NCBI RefSeq assembly: GCF_000967655.1
Contig: NZ_JXYA01000009.1
Location: 1-64,000 of the forward strand
Direction of reading: 5' to 3'
Length of the DNA: 64,000 nucleotides
Source: Pseudoalteromonas rubra
GTDB lineage: Bacteria > Pseudomonadota > Gammaproteobacteria > Enterobacterales > Alteromonadaceae
In this document: piece after piece, positions 1 through 8,797 of the stretch
Layout: the number at the start of each line of letters is the position of its first letter
Position numbering within the stretch: position 1 is the stretch's first letter
Position numbers and translations under genes: made by a program
The notes under the pieces: generated by a model
Database searches by the model: none
What the model saw: the letters and a program-made list of their open reading frames with translations, nothing else
Told to the model about the DNA's origin: nothing

Positions 1-492
1 CAGAATTATGAACACCCTCGTGGCTTGTGACCATATGAGGCTGAGCCTGTTCAAATGGAGCGGTAATATTATGGAAAAATATGCAATCTGGCAAAAATTA
101 AGATAGCAACTTAGCTTCAAAGCCATTAGATGAATATTTTCCTTTATACGAACTTAATCCCAGAATACGATAAAAAAGCAGATTGGGTCAGCCCTTGGTA
201 ATCGAGATCACTTCTGCAGTTGGTAGAGTGGGCTCTCAACATAGTGTACTAACCACCCTCAATGGAGCTTCACCTTCATTCGATGTACAGCCTCCCATAA
301 GCAGACCTCCAACGCCAAAATATTTAATCTAGCGAGCCTGCATTTTAGAAATGCCCCGTGATTTACTTGTTGTGCTTTTCATATTCAGATTGGTAAAGCG
401 CAAAAAAATTGGCAGTGTGATTACCTCAAAATACCTTGGTACTTATTCCGTCAGTACCTCTGGCAATCACACTAGTGCACTCTATACTAAAA
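1..492. other. Gene-poor AT-rich stretch at window edge
   Basis: No convincing gene is seen. One plus-strand frame is open from base 2 to a TAG at 104-106 (34 codons). It could be the 3' end of a gene that begins before the window, but it has no recognisable motif. The rest is broken by stops in all frames and shows no RNA gene or clear repeat. It is the far side of the accessory gene at 493-2082. Confidence 0.4.
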
Positions 493-2082
493 TTACTTAA
501 CTGTTATCGTAGATAAGTAGACATGATCGTGACCAGTTAATGCGTCAAACGTTTGCACCACTCTAAAATCACCGCTTTTTATTAAACCACTTGATAGTGC
601 TGCGTACTCATCAGAACGTAGATTTTCATATATTTCTTTATCTGATTTCCCTTCTCTTTCATTTATAGAAATTGACATTTTGTTACTTGCTCCATAGGGT
701 ATTAATACTTCATTGTATGAGATAAAACTCCCTGTCCCCTTATCATTATGAGCACGCAAAGTAAAAAACGTTCCAAATCCTTCAAAGAAAGTATTGTCAT
801 TATCCATCTCAACCTGTCCATAGGAAACAACATACCCATCGACAACACCTGGGATATCTGGATCATCAAATTCATCCCCAGTCTTTTTCACCTTACTAAC
901 AATATAACTTTCACCATTTTTTTCTTCATTTTCTGATGCATAATAACGATCTGCAACATTATCTAAATAGCCGACGGTGACATCGATATCTTGTTTTTCG
1001 CTACGATTAAATATTTTAATCGTAGCCTTTTGTGGAACAAAGATTAATCCCCACAAAACTTCAATTGCTAAGTAGGCTGCTGTAATCGCAACTGCACCAC
1101 TTAGGCACGAAAGTAACGCTCTTCTAGCTATTACTCTTTTGCTAAAGAATTTAACATACGTTTTTTTCGTTCCCATACTTTTTTCTACGGATAGAGCAAA
1201 TGATTTTGTAATAGCACCCTTTACCTCAGTCTTAAATATCTTACGACAAGTAGCATAAATTAACTTTTTAATAGCTGTCGCAAGCCCTAATTCAAGTGCA
1301 GTTCTTGCACCAAAACCAAGATATTTTTGAACAGTCGATTTTTTACCAGACTTGTAAATAACTAAAAATTCTTCAAACTCTGACTCAATCGGCTCACCAT
1401 TTTCTTTATAATAATTGTATCGGTAGGAAGGCAAATCTTGGAAATAATCTTGTGCACTTTTGCTGGGCTTTGGTTGTTTCCAAATATACACCTTTGCAGC
1501 TCCATGCTTTATAACAGAGTAATGTGAACCGGCAGATGTTACAAAAGGTGCCCACTGTTTAAGTGCATCATCTTCACCTTCCTCTGAATACTGAGCTAAT
1601 AGTTCACCTAGTAATCGTGAATTTTTCACATCATCTTCAGAGGGTTCAAGCAAGGCACCTCCTTTCTCCAGGGCTATGTCGAACAGTGCAAGCTCGTCTG
1701 CTGTAAACGTTTTACTAGGGCCAAAAGGTTCTAAATCAATTTTTCCATCTTGATCGTCACGAAACTCAACAACTAACCTCGGCGGTAACGCTGAATTGCT
1801 AGGTGCTTTTTCTGATTGAAGCGCCTTTATTCCATAAATATACTTTTTCCGATTTTCTTCCTTTATCGTGAATTTACTAGCTGTATCGATATCCTGTTCA
1901 ACCCAACCGCTTTTTGAACATGCTTTCCAACCTGTTAGTTCAGATTCTAAAACGTATCCATCATCTAGTTCATGAAGAAAAATAACATGATGATATGGGT
2001 CAAACTCTTTGCTTCGATTACCTTCAATGTCAACATATAGTCCGTGTAACTCATCCTTCAATGCAATGATCATTGTTTTCAT
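493..2082 (-). CDS. Unrecognised 529-residue membrane-associated protein
   Basis: I do not recognise this protein. The start is supported by a GAGG Shine-Dalgarno sequence just upstream of the ATG. Residues 1 to about 260 look soluble, acidic and mixed alpha/beta, without a signal peptide. Residues about 263-355 hold amphipathic or hydrophobic helices, ending in one strong membrane segment (about 330-350, with the core AITAAYLAIEVLWGLIFV). The last 170 residues are rich in beta-prone and acidic stretches and look like a separate C-terminal domain. The gene is clearly more AT-rich than the housekeeping genes downstream and stands alone next to ffs, which suggests horizontal acquisition. A membrane-active toxin or effector, or a defence protein, would fit this layout, but nothing in the sequence proves it. 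Confidence 0.6.
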   Translation of the reverse strand: MKTMIIALKDELHGLYVDIEGNRSKEFDPYHHVIFLHELDDGYVLESELTGWKACSKSGWVEQDIDTASKFTIKEENRKKYIYGIKALQSEKAPSNSALPPRLVVEFRDDQDGKIDLEPFGPSKTFTADELALFDIALEKGGALLEPSEDDVKNSRLLGELLAQYSEEGEDDALKQWAPFVTSAGSHYSVIKHGAAKVYIWKQPKPSKSAQDYFQDLPSYRYNYYKENGEPIESEFEEFLVIYKSGKKSTVQKYLGFGARTALELGLATAIKKLIYATCRKIFKTEVKGAITKSFALSVEKSMGTKKTYVKFFSKRVIARRALLSCLSGAVAITAAYLAIEVLWGLIFVPQKATIKIFNRSEKQDIDVTVGYLDNVADRYYASENEEKNGESYIVSKVKKTGDEFDDPDIPGVVDGYVVSYGQVEMDNDNTFFEGFGTFFTLRAHNDKGTGSFISYNEVLIPYGASNKMSISINEREGKSDKEIYENLRSDEYAALSSGLIKSGDFRVVQTFDALTGHDHVYLSTITVK

Positions 2083-2542
2083 AACTTTTCCTCTAAATTA
2101 TTTGGCTGAAAGCACTGGGAACTAACTTGTATCGACAGAGATATTAGGAAGAGATTGGAAATTTTAAAATTACACTTGATTACAAGACAACCAACAATGT
2201 CGAAAGCAAAGTTTTGCAGCTCTCTCTTTCAGACATTTACAGGCCTCTGATTCCCACTAAAGGAGGGGCCAATAGCGCTGAGGTTTGTTTTAACTTTGGA
2301 TGGCACCCCTATGGCTGGGTGGCTGTCACTCCTTGAATTTACTGAAAATCACATACCAACTTAAAAATTAAAACCACTCTTTTTCAATGGCTTCTTATAA
2401 GTTGTGCAAGATGAGCTTTCTGAATGTTCGAAACCTGCACAGAATACATAAGGTAATTTAAAAGAATGACTGGAAAATATTTTTTAGCTTTAGAAGATTT
2501 TTGATTTTGGAGTGAAATCTGACACCGCAAACTTTGGAGTTT
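2083..2542. other. Intergenic region between the unknown gene and ffs
   Basis: About 460 bases without a supported gene. The 5' leader of the 529-residue gene lies at the left end, and the 3' flank of the 4.5S RNA lies at the right. Open frames here are short and one (2384-2713) only runs through the ffs RNA. I see no repeat, tRNA or strong terminator. Confidence 0.4.
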
Positions 2543-2656
2543 GGGTGGCAGTCTTACCAGCCACATCCCGGCACACGAGTCATTCGCTGTGGCTGCTTCC
2601 TTCCGGACCTGACCAGGTTCACGAACTATCGTTGCGAGAGGACCAATAAGACTACC
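2543..2656 (-). ncRNA. ffs: 4.5S signal recognition particle RNA
   Basis: The RNA component of the bacterial signal recognition particle, which binds Ffh and targets inner-membrane proteins co-translationally. On the minus strand the universal SRP apical motif is present (GGTCAGGTCCGGAAGGAAGC followed by AGCC), then GTGTGCCGGGATGTGGCTGG as in the E. coli 4.5S RNA. The ends pair as a terminal helix (5' GGTAGTCTTA with 3' TAAGACTGCC), giving about 114 nt, the usual gammaproteobacterial length. The ends are inferred from this pairing. Confidence 0.95.
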
Positions 2657-2684
2657 ATTGAGGGCCTTGTTTGGCGCGGGATGA

Positions 2685-2713
2685 ATTATCGCGAGTTTCA
2701 CGCTGGGTTGCAA
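2685..2713 (-). promoter_or_regulatory. ffs promoter
   Basis: Minus strand: -35 TTGCAA (2713-2708), a 17-nt spacer and -10 GATAAT (2690-2685), followed by a GC-rich discriminator (CATCCCGCGCC). Transcription would start near 2678, leaving a leader of about 22 nt before mature 4.5S RNA. The E. coli precursor has a similar leader that RNase P removes. A GC-rich discriminator is typical of stringently controlled stable-RNA promoters. Confidence 0.7.
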
Positions 2714-2724
2714 GGATAAATGTG

Positions 2725-2771
2725 AAAAAGCCCGGCTAACTGCTTAGTGAGTATACAATTAGACGGGCTTT
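2725..2771 (-). terminator. Rho-independent terminator of the DUF3014 gene
   Basis: Minus-strand stem AAAGCCCG...CGGGCTTT extended by TCTAA/TTAG, followed by a T run (GGGCTTTTTC). It ends the transcript from 2806-3705 just before the ffs promoter. Confidence 0.75.
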
Positions 2772-2805
2772 GCTGTTTTGGTTGGTTTTTTCTTGGGTTT
2801 TTAAC

Positions 2806-3705
2806 TTACTTTGCCAGCGCGACTTTTAGGTCTTGCAGGCGCTTTTTCATTTTCTTCATGTTTTCCGGGCCCATGCGCAGGAATAGCTTTTGCGCATCAG
2901 ACAGTTGCTCCCACTCTGCATAAGCGTACTTATAAGTCACAGATTCTTGCAGCAGCGGCAGGCTGGTTTCCGGGATAGGTGTTTCCAGCAGCTCGCCAAT
3001 GGCTTCTTGCAGGGTCAGGTCGAATTCGCCGCCGTCGTAGCCAATTTCTTCGTAAGCTTCACGAATTAACGGCTTGAACTTGTCGTACGTGCGTACCAGC
3101 TGAGCTGTACTCATCGCATTGAGCATGTTCACGTATGGTGTGTAACGCTCGTAGCTGTTTGGGTCGGTAATGATGATGTCGTCTTCGATCACCATAAAGT
3201 TGTCTTGAGGTTTGCTAACCGGGAAGTGATTTTTAGCCACTTTACCTTGTGCCAGGTTGTCGACAAATACCACGCTGCGGCGGATCATGTCGTCAGTGAC
3301 CACCAGATCCATGGCCGTGTCGTTCAGATAGTTGCTAATTTGCTCGCTCAGGGCCACGTCGCTGTTGTCCAGTGACGGAAGCGGCGCAGCTACTGGTTGT
3401 TCCGGCTCGCGCTGTGGCAGTGGCTCAGGTTCCGTTACAGGCTCAGGCTCTACAATTGGTTCTGGCGCTGTGGGCTCTTCAACCTCAGTAGCAAGCTCTG
3501 GGCGTGCAGTGTTGACCACTTCCGCTGGCGTTTTCTCCGGCACCACAACGTCTTGTTTAAACTTGGCGTTTTCCTGCTCATTATCCCGATTTGAAAGCAC
3601 AAATATGGCCACAATAACGAGGGCCACGACCACGCTTACGGCAAGCAATAAGTGGCTGTTAGACGGCTTGCTGTTCCTTGATTCTGCTGAGTTGTGCTCT
3701 GACAT
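2806..3705 (-). CDS. DUF3014 domain membrane-anchored protein
   Basis: A 299-residue protein of unknown role with the conserved DUF3014 features: VVFVDNLAQGKVAKNHFP, a RYTPYV segment and the C-terminal LSDAQKLFLRMGPEN block. The ATG at 3705 (MSEHNS...) is chosen because GGAG lies 8 nt upstream; an in-frame start at 3795 lacks this and adds an unlikely tail. A single membrane helix (about residues 18-38) is followed by a Pro/Glu-rich linker (about 60-110, PEPVTEPEP type), then the globular domain. It is probably anchored in the inner membrane with the domain in the periplasm. It is monocistronic between a terminator and the patatin gene. Confidence 0.85.
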   Translation of the reverse strand: MSEHNSAESRNSKPSNSHLLLAVSVVVALVIVAIFVLSNRDNEQENAKFKQDVVVPEKTPAEVVNTARPELATEVEEPTAPEPIVEPEPVTEPEPLPQREPEQPVAAPLPSLDNSDVALSEQISNYLNDTAMDLVVTDDMIRRSVVFVDNLAQGKVAKNHFPVSKPQDNFMVIEDDIIITDPNSYERYTPYVNMLNAMSTAQLVRTYDKFKPLIREAYEEIGYDGGEFDLTLQEAIGELLETPIPETSLPLLQESVTYKYAYAEWEQLSDAQKLFLRMGPENMKKMKKRLQDLKVALAK

Positions 3706-4145
3706 GGAAGCTCCATTAAATTTGCTAAACGAATTAGTTGCACTTACGGTGATTAAAGTGCCAGATTGGGCGCTTGGCCGCGTCTCAGGCAACAAAAATA
3801 ATCTATAATATACAAAAGATTATAGCTTATCGCTGGGCCCTTTGACGACCTTTGCGTTTGCAACCCATGGCATTTTTAGTCTCTTTAAACGCGTATACTC
3901 ACAAATGCATCCAATATTGGTGAGTATTCATTAAAAGATATCGCATCCGCGACAAGGTGCAATATCAATTACTGCTTAGTGAGCATATGGGCGCAATATG
4001 AATCGTCAATGAATTTGTTTCTGAATCGCGATGTATTGCTGTTTTACTAAGTTAAACAAATCGTTATAGTAAGTGTACTAGGCTTCTCAAGGCCTGAATT
4101 TTTTTCTCAAATCAACCTTTGTAAATTGCGTGGTTAAGGAAGCAT
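3706..4145. other. Intergenic region upstream of patatin gene
   Basis: About 440 bases with no gene supported. It must hold divergent promoters for the DUF3014 gene and the patatin-like gene. It contains an inverted repeat ATACTCAC (3895-3902) / GTGAGTAT (3920-3927), and the 13-mer ACTGCTTAGTGAG at 3971-3983, which also occurs at 2739-2751. These could be binding sites; their function is unknown. Confidence 0.4.
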
Positions 4146-5291
4146 ATGAGTCAGCAGCACAGTTCGCGTTCATGTCCTCGTTCAGCACTGTTATTAACCG
4201 GTGGTGGGGCCCGGGCTGCCTACCAGGTTGGCGTGCTAAAAGCGCTGGCGCACAGCCTGCCCAGAACCGCCCCGCTGCCCTTTCGGATTATAAACGGCAC
4301 CTCGGCGGGGGCCATCAACTCCGCGGGCCTGGCTTGTTATGCCTCGAATATGCATCTGGCGATCCGTAAAATAGAATCAATCTGGAAAAACTTTCATACC
4401 GATATGGTGTACGAGAGCGGCTTTGTCGGTGCATTTGGCCACATTCTGGGTAATATGATGCGCAGTTTTCAGGCTGAATATATCAATCAGCCACCAGCCA
4501 GTTTGCTGGATAACACACCACTGCGCCACCTGCTGCGTGAGGTGCTCGACCTTTCGAGGATCGACCGTAACATTCAGCGCGGCTATCTGGATGCCTTGTC
4601 GGTGACCGTATCCAGCTACTCAACCGGCCGCTCTGTGGCGTTTTATCAGGCAAAGGACGCGCGCCCGTGGCAACGTGCCAAGCGCATTGGTGTGCCCGAC
4701 CATATCACCCTGGATCACCTGATGGCCTCCAGTGCCATTCCTATGGTGTTTCCCAGTGTGCGGGTCAGGCACCATTATTACGGTGATGGCTCAATCCACC
4801 AATTGTCGCCACTGAGCCCGCCGATCCATCTGGGGGCCGAGAAGATTTTCGTCATTGGTGTTGAGCAGCCAAAAATCCCAACCCCGCTTGGCTACGAGCC
4901 GCACTTTCCCGGCATGTCGGTGGTTGCAGGTCACCTGCTCGATAGCGTGTTCAGCGATACCTTACAATCTGATCTGGAACGACTGGAGCGGGTAAACCGT
5001 ACGGTCGGGTTACTACCCGCCAGAGATAAACACAAAGAGCTGAAACACATTAAAACTCTGGTGGTCAATCCCACTCATAATTTCAATGAACTGGCTTTAC
5101 ATTATTACGATGAGTTGCCGATGGCCATTAAGCTCTTGCTGCGCTCTATCGGGGTAAGACGGCACTCGCCATCGAGTTTAACCAGTTACTTGTTGTTCGA
5201 AAAAGCCTATACCCGGGAGTTGATAGAGTATGGCTATCAGGATGGGCTTGCCCGGCTGGACGAAATTCGCGCCTTTCTGGAGCTGGATTAA
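4146..5291 (+). CDS. Patatin-like phospholipase family protein
   Basis: A predicted serine lipid hydrolase of the patatin/RssA type, 381 residues. The patatin signature is complete: oxyanion-hole loop TGGGARAAYQVG (residues 18-29), nucleophile elbow GTSAG (51-55, Ser53) and the second catalytic residue in DGS (Asp214). No signal peptide is visible, so it is probably cytoplasmic or at the inner leaflet. The start has a purine-rich AAGGA just upstream. It stands alone, convergent with the antiporter gene 14 nt away. Its substrate cannot be told from sequence; phospholipid or lysophospholipid acyl hydrolysis is the family role. Confidence 0.9.
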   Translation: MSQQHSSRSCPRSALLLTGGGARAAYQVGVLKALAHSLPRTAPLPFRIINGTSAGAINSAGLACYASNMHLAIRKIESIWKNFHTDMVYESGFVGAFGHILGNMMRSFQAEYINQPPASLLDNTPLRHLLREVLDLSRIDRNIQRGYLDALSVTVSSYSTGRSVAFYQAKDARPWQRAKRIGVPDHITLDHLMASSAIPMVFPSVRVRHHYYGDGSIHQLSPLSPPIHLGAEKIFVIGVEQPKIPTPLGYEPHFPGMSVVAGHLLDSVFSDTLQSDLERLERVNRTVGLLPARDKHKELKHIKTLVVNPTHNFNELALHYYDELPMAIKLLLRSIGVRRHSPSSLTSYLLFEKAYTRELIEYGYQDGLARLDEIRAFLELD

Positions 5292-5304
5292 ACCACACCA
5301 TTCG

Positions 5305-7377
5305 CTATGGCAGGCCGTCTAGCAGGAATTGCTCGGCCCGCTCCACTCGCCGCGGCTTGCCTTTAAGCAGCAAAACATCGCTGGCACATAAGGTGATCTC
5401 TTCATCCGGCATAGAGATTTCTTCGCCATTGCGCCGCAGTGCTTTTACCACCACTTTATGACGTGACAGGTCCAGCTCGGCAATCGACTTATCGACCGCA
5501 AAGGCATCGTCAGGCAGCGCTATGGCATGCAAATACTCCAGCCTGTCTGAGCTGTAGCTGGCACCGTCTGCGCCCGCGTATTCTTCCATTTCCTGGCTGT
5601 CGCCGGTAAAAAAGCCGTGTAAATACTCATAGCGGTTTTCCCTTTCAATGCTCACCCGCTTGAGGATCCGGCGCATCGGCACGCCAGACATATACAACAC
5701 ATGCGATACCATCATCAGGCTGGCCTCCAGCGATTCTGGCACAACTTCTGTGGCACCGAGTTCTTTGAGTGCCTCCAGGTGGGTATCGTCCTTCATTCGC
5801 ACCAAAATTTTTACCTCAGGGGCAAAGCGCTTCACCGCGTCTATCACGGCCTGGGCTTTGTCGAAGTCATTGAGCGACACAATTACCAGGCGGGCTTCAC
5901 TGACATTGGCGGATTTCAGCACTTCCTGCTGAGTTGGATCGCCAAATACCACGGGCTCTCCGGCGGTTATCGCTTCCTGAACTATGGCCGGGTTACGCTC
6001 TACGGCAATATATGGAATGGCTTCCGGGCGCAAAAACCGCGCAATGGTCTGCCCCACCCGCGCATAACCAAAGATCACCACGTGGTTTTTAACCTTGCTG
6101 GAGTCTATAAAACCCTGCTCGTGAGGCTCTGGGCGCCCTTCGCTGTCGATACCAAACAGCTTAATAAGCCGATCTGTTTCGCTGATCAAATACGGGGTTA
6201 ATGCCATAGACAACACCCCCAGCGCTATCAGGAACGAGGCCACCTCGGCACTGAGCAACTGGTGTTTGCCGGCCAGCGCCACCAATACAAAGCCAAATTC
6301 GCCCATTTGCCACAGCAACACACCGGCTGCAAAGGCGTCTTTACGGCGCTCGCCCATCAGCTGGGCTAGCAGGAAAATAATGGCCAGCTTTAGCACAATC
6401 AGCAGCGCCAGAACCAGCACAATATAGATAAATGACTGGATCACATACGACACATCGAGCTGTGTGCCTACGGTCACAAAGAACAGCCCCATCAGAATAT
6501 CGCGAAAGGGCCGTATCTCAGCTTCGAGCTGGTGCCTGAACTGGCTTTCGCCGAGCATCATTCCGGCCAGAAATGCACCCAGCGCCATGGAAAGACCAAA
6601 CGCATAGGTTAGCGCTCCGGCACACAGCGCCACCACCAGAGTGGTCAGTACAAATAACTCATCGGTGCGGGCCATCGCCACTTCGTTAAAGACTTTCGGC
6701 AACACCCACTTGCCAATGGCCCACAACAACATACAAACAAACGCACCTTTGGCGAGCGCAAGAATAAGCGCGCCGACTAATACCTGGTTATCAGACTGGC
6801 TTAATAAAGGAATGGTGATCAGCAGCGGGACCACGGCAATGTCCTGGAACAGCAAAACCCCCACTGCCAGCTGACCACGGCGAATATTCAATATGCCCCG
6901 CTCTTTGAGCTCTTTCACTACAACGGCTGTGGAAGACAAGGCTATCAGGCTGGCAATGATCAGCGCTTCAATCCAGTTAAATCCCAGATACTTTAAGATC
7001 ACCGCCAGCACAACAGTGGTGACCAGCACCTGTAAGCTGCCCAGCCCAAATACCACGCTACGCATTGCCATCAGTTTGGGGATCGAAAACTCCAACCCCA
7101 GGCTAAACAGTAAAAACACAATCCCCAGCTCAGCTATCAGTTGGATCTCATGACTATTATTGATCCAGCCAAAGCCATAGCTACCCGCCAGCAGGCCGGT
7201 TAATAAATAAGCCAATATGGGGGGCAACCCAACCCGCTTAAACGACCACACCAGCGCCACGGCACAGAGCAACAAGGCTATCAACCCGGTAAATTGGCCC
7301 TCCAGGGCGGCAACTAGCGTACTGGTGACATCCTCACCTAAAAACCCGGCAAAATTTTGCTGCAAAGCGCCTCCCAA
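5305..7377 (-). CDS. CPA2 family monovalent cation:proton antiporter (KefB/KefC type)
   Basis: A 690-residue inner-membrane transporter that exchanges K+ or Na+ for protons. Residues about 25-410 form the Na+/H+ exchanger domain with about 12 membrane helices. An RCK/TrkA-N domain follows, starting HVVIFGYARVGQTIARFL (Rossmann nucleotide-binding loop G-x-A-R-V-G, near residue 430). A TrkA-C domain comes last (about 600-685). The layout matches YbaL/KefB-like proteins. No ancillary KefF/KefG oxidoreductase gene is adjacent, so glutathione gating is not supported. It appears to be a single-gene transcript. Confidence 0.88.
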   Translation of the reverse strand: MGGALQQNFAGFLGEDVTSTLVAALEGQFTGLIALLLCAVALVWSFKRVGLPPILAYLLTGLLAGSYGFGWINNSHEIQLIAELGIVFLLFSLGLEFSIPKLMAMRSVVFGLGSLQVLVTTVVLAVILKYLGFNWIEALIIASLIALSSTAVVVKELKERGILNIRRGQLAVGVLLFQDIAVVPLLITIPLLSQSDNQVLVGALILALAKGAFVCMLLWAIGKWVLPKVFNEVAMARTDELFVLTTLVVALCAGALTYAFGLSMALGAFLAGMMLGESQFRHQLEAEIRPFRDILMGLFFVTVGTQLDVSYVIQSFIYIVLVLALLIVLKLAIIFLLAQLMGERRKDAFAAGVLLWQMGEFGFVLVALAGKHQLLSAEVASFLIALGVLSMALTPYLISETDRLIKLFGIDSEGRPEPHEQGFIDSSKVKNHVVIFGYARVGQTIARFLRPEAIPYIAVERNPAIVQEAITAGEPVVFGDPTQQEVLKSANVSEARLVIVSLNDFDKAQAVIDAVKRFAPEVKILVRMKDDTHLEALKELGATEVVPESLEASLMMVSHVLYMSGVPMRRILKRVSIERENRYEYLHGFFTGDSQEMEEYAGADGASYSSDRLEYLHAIALPDDAFAVDKSIAELDLSRHKVVVKALRRNGEEISMPDEEITLCASDVLLLKGKPRRVERAEQFLLDGLP

Positions 7378-7511
7378 GCGTCAATAAATTACTGGTGAGT
7401 AATTTTTATTCACTACTAAATATAGCAAGCAGCTGTTTTTCAGCCAGTTTAAATTTTTGGCATGAAACTCGCTTAGAACAGACTGAATGTTGTACTTTAG
7501 GGGAATACTAG

Positions 7512-8408
7512 ATGGAAAATGTCCATATTTTGACACAGCGGGCACCGACGCGCGGGGATTTTTTGCCGTTTAACGCGCAAATGCAAATGTCGCACGTCCC
7601 CGAAAACCCAATGAGCCTGACTGAAAAATTACAAACAACGCTCGATGTAAATGGACTGCTCGACATCTTTGCTGGCTATATTAAGCGCATTATAAACCTT
7701 GCCGGATTGCAGTTTCATTCCAGTGAAGGCGTGTTTCAGATGCAGCAAAGTAACAACCAGCTGAGCCCTTATACGTTTGATCTGGAGTTAAACAACCAGC
7801 ATCTGGGTCAGATTGTGTATTTCAGTAAATATCGCCTGAGTGAGGCGTTGCAGGCAAGGCTTATCCAGCTGCATACCTGCTTGTTGTATCCACTCAGAAA
7901 CGCCTTGATGTATCAGCGGGTACTCAAGCTGGCCACCAAAGATTCGCTGACCGGTTTATCTAATCGCAGCCAGTTCAATGAGTTTTTGGCCAAAAAGCTT
8001 GAACGCAGCCGCCGTCATCACTGCAATTTTAGCCTGATGCTGCTGGATTTAGATAACTTTAAGCAAGTGAACGACCAGTATGGTCACAAAATGGGTGATA
8101 ACGTATTAATTGAATTTGCGCGTATTCTGGAGTCATCCGTGCGAGCAACAGACACCGTGTTCCGTTTTGGCGGTGATGAGTTTGCGATCCTGATTGACGA
8201 TCCAGCCTTTACCACCAATAAAGTGATTGCGGAGCGCATCATGGCGTCTGTCAGATGCTGTACCATCATGAAGAGCCATGATGTTACCACCAGCATTGGC
8301 TTTACGCTGGCAACCAGCCAGGATTGCCCGAACGAAATTTTCTCGCGGGCGGATAAGGGGCTGTATCGCGCTAAGGACGCCGGCAGAGACTGCGCCCGGA
8401 CAATCTAG
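7512..8408 (+). CDS. GGDEF diguanylate cyclase with unclassified N-terminal domain
   Basis: A predicted diguanylate cyclase (2 GTP to c-di-GMP), 298 residues. The C-terminal GGDEF domain (about 140-298) has an intact active site, RFGGDEF (GGDEF 220-224), and an allosteric inhibitory I-site RATD (211-214) exactly five residues upstream, so product inhibition is expected. The N-terminal 135 residues have no membrane segment and no domain I can name; they may be a small sensory module. DSLTGLSNR, the usual domain entry motif, is at 144-152. Monocistronic; a 12-bp stem follows the stop codon. Confidence 0.9.
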   Translation: MENVHILTQRAPTRGDFLPFNAQMQMSHVPENPMSLTEKLQTTLDVNGLLDIFAGYIKRIINLAGLQFHSSEGVFQMQQSNNQLSPYTFDLELNNQHLGQIVYFSKYRLSEALQARLIQLHTCLLYPLRNALMYQRVLKLATKDSLTGLSNRSQFNEFLAKKLERSRRHHCNFSLMLLDLDNFKQVNDQYGHKMGDNVLIEFARILESSVRATDTVFRFGGDEFAILIDDPAFTTNKVIAERIMASVRCCTIMKSHDVTTSIGFTLATSQDCPNEIFSRADKGLYRAKDAGRDCARTI

Positions 8409-8422
8409 ACGACAAACTGTCT

Positions 8423-8454
8423 GACCATATCGCGTCCCCTAACGCGATATGGTC
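8423..8454. terminator. Bidirectional hairpin between convergent genes
   Basis: A perfect 12-bp inverted repeat, GACCATATCGCG / CGCGATATGGTC with an 8-nt loop, fills the gap between the GGDEF gene (plus) and the small membrane protein gene (minus). A strong U-tract is missing, so it may act only as a partial terminator or transcript stabiliser. Confidence 0.55.
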
Positions 8455-8455
8455 C

Positions 8456-8797
8456 TTACTTACGCAGTAAAACCAGCTTATACAGCAACAGTAGCAGTGC
8501 AAAACCCGCGAAGAAGCTGTTGATCACCCATGCCAGTGACAAAAAGTCTGGCAGTTCGCTGAAAATAATGGCCAGCATAGGTGCACCCAGGCCAAAAATA
8601 AAAAAGCTCCCGCCCTTGCCGTGCCAGTAAGCCAGCAACAGCGCCGCACTCAGCCCGCCCACACTCAGGCTAAGCACAACATTGCCGATATTCAGGCCAC
8701 CATTCATCGCCAGAATAAAAAACAAAGCACCGCAGCCAAGTACTGCCCAGATAGCTTTATTTGCCAGCGATTCACCGATCTTGTGTGTTTCTTGCAT
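8456..8797 (-). CDS. Small four-helix membrane protein
   Basis: A 113-residue hydrophobic protein with about four predicted membrane helices (roughly 14-31, 36-58, 65-80 and 88-110) and a short charged tail ending LLRK. I do not recognise the family. Its ATG lies inside the end of tilS (26-bp overlap) with GGAAG 8 nt upstream, so it is probably translationally coupled to tilS. The overlap suggests a long-standing operon partner rather than a recent arrival. Confidence 0.7.
   Translation of the reverse strand: MQETHKIGESLANKAIWAVLGCGALFFILAMNGGLNIGNVVLSLSVGGLSAALLLAYWHGKGGSFFIFGLGAPMLAIIFSELPDFLSLAWVINSFFAGFALLLLLYKLVLLRK

Noticed and set aside
215..250. tRNA-like string (GCAGTTGGTAGAGTGGG)
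   Set aside because: Looks like a D-arm, but no anticodon stem, T-arm or acceptor pairing follows.
2384..2719. Open frames on both strands through 2384-2719
   Set aside because: They run through the structural 4.5S RNA gene, which explains this sequence.
3332..3808. 158-residue plus-strand open frame opposite the DUF3014 gene
   Set aside because: Ser/Gly-repeat translation arises from the complement of the Pro/Glu linker on the real gene.
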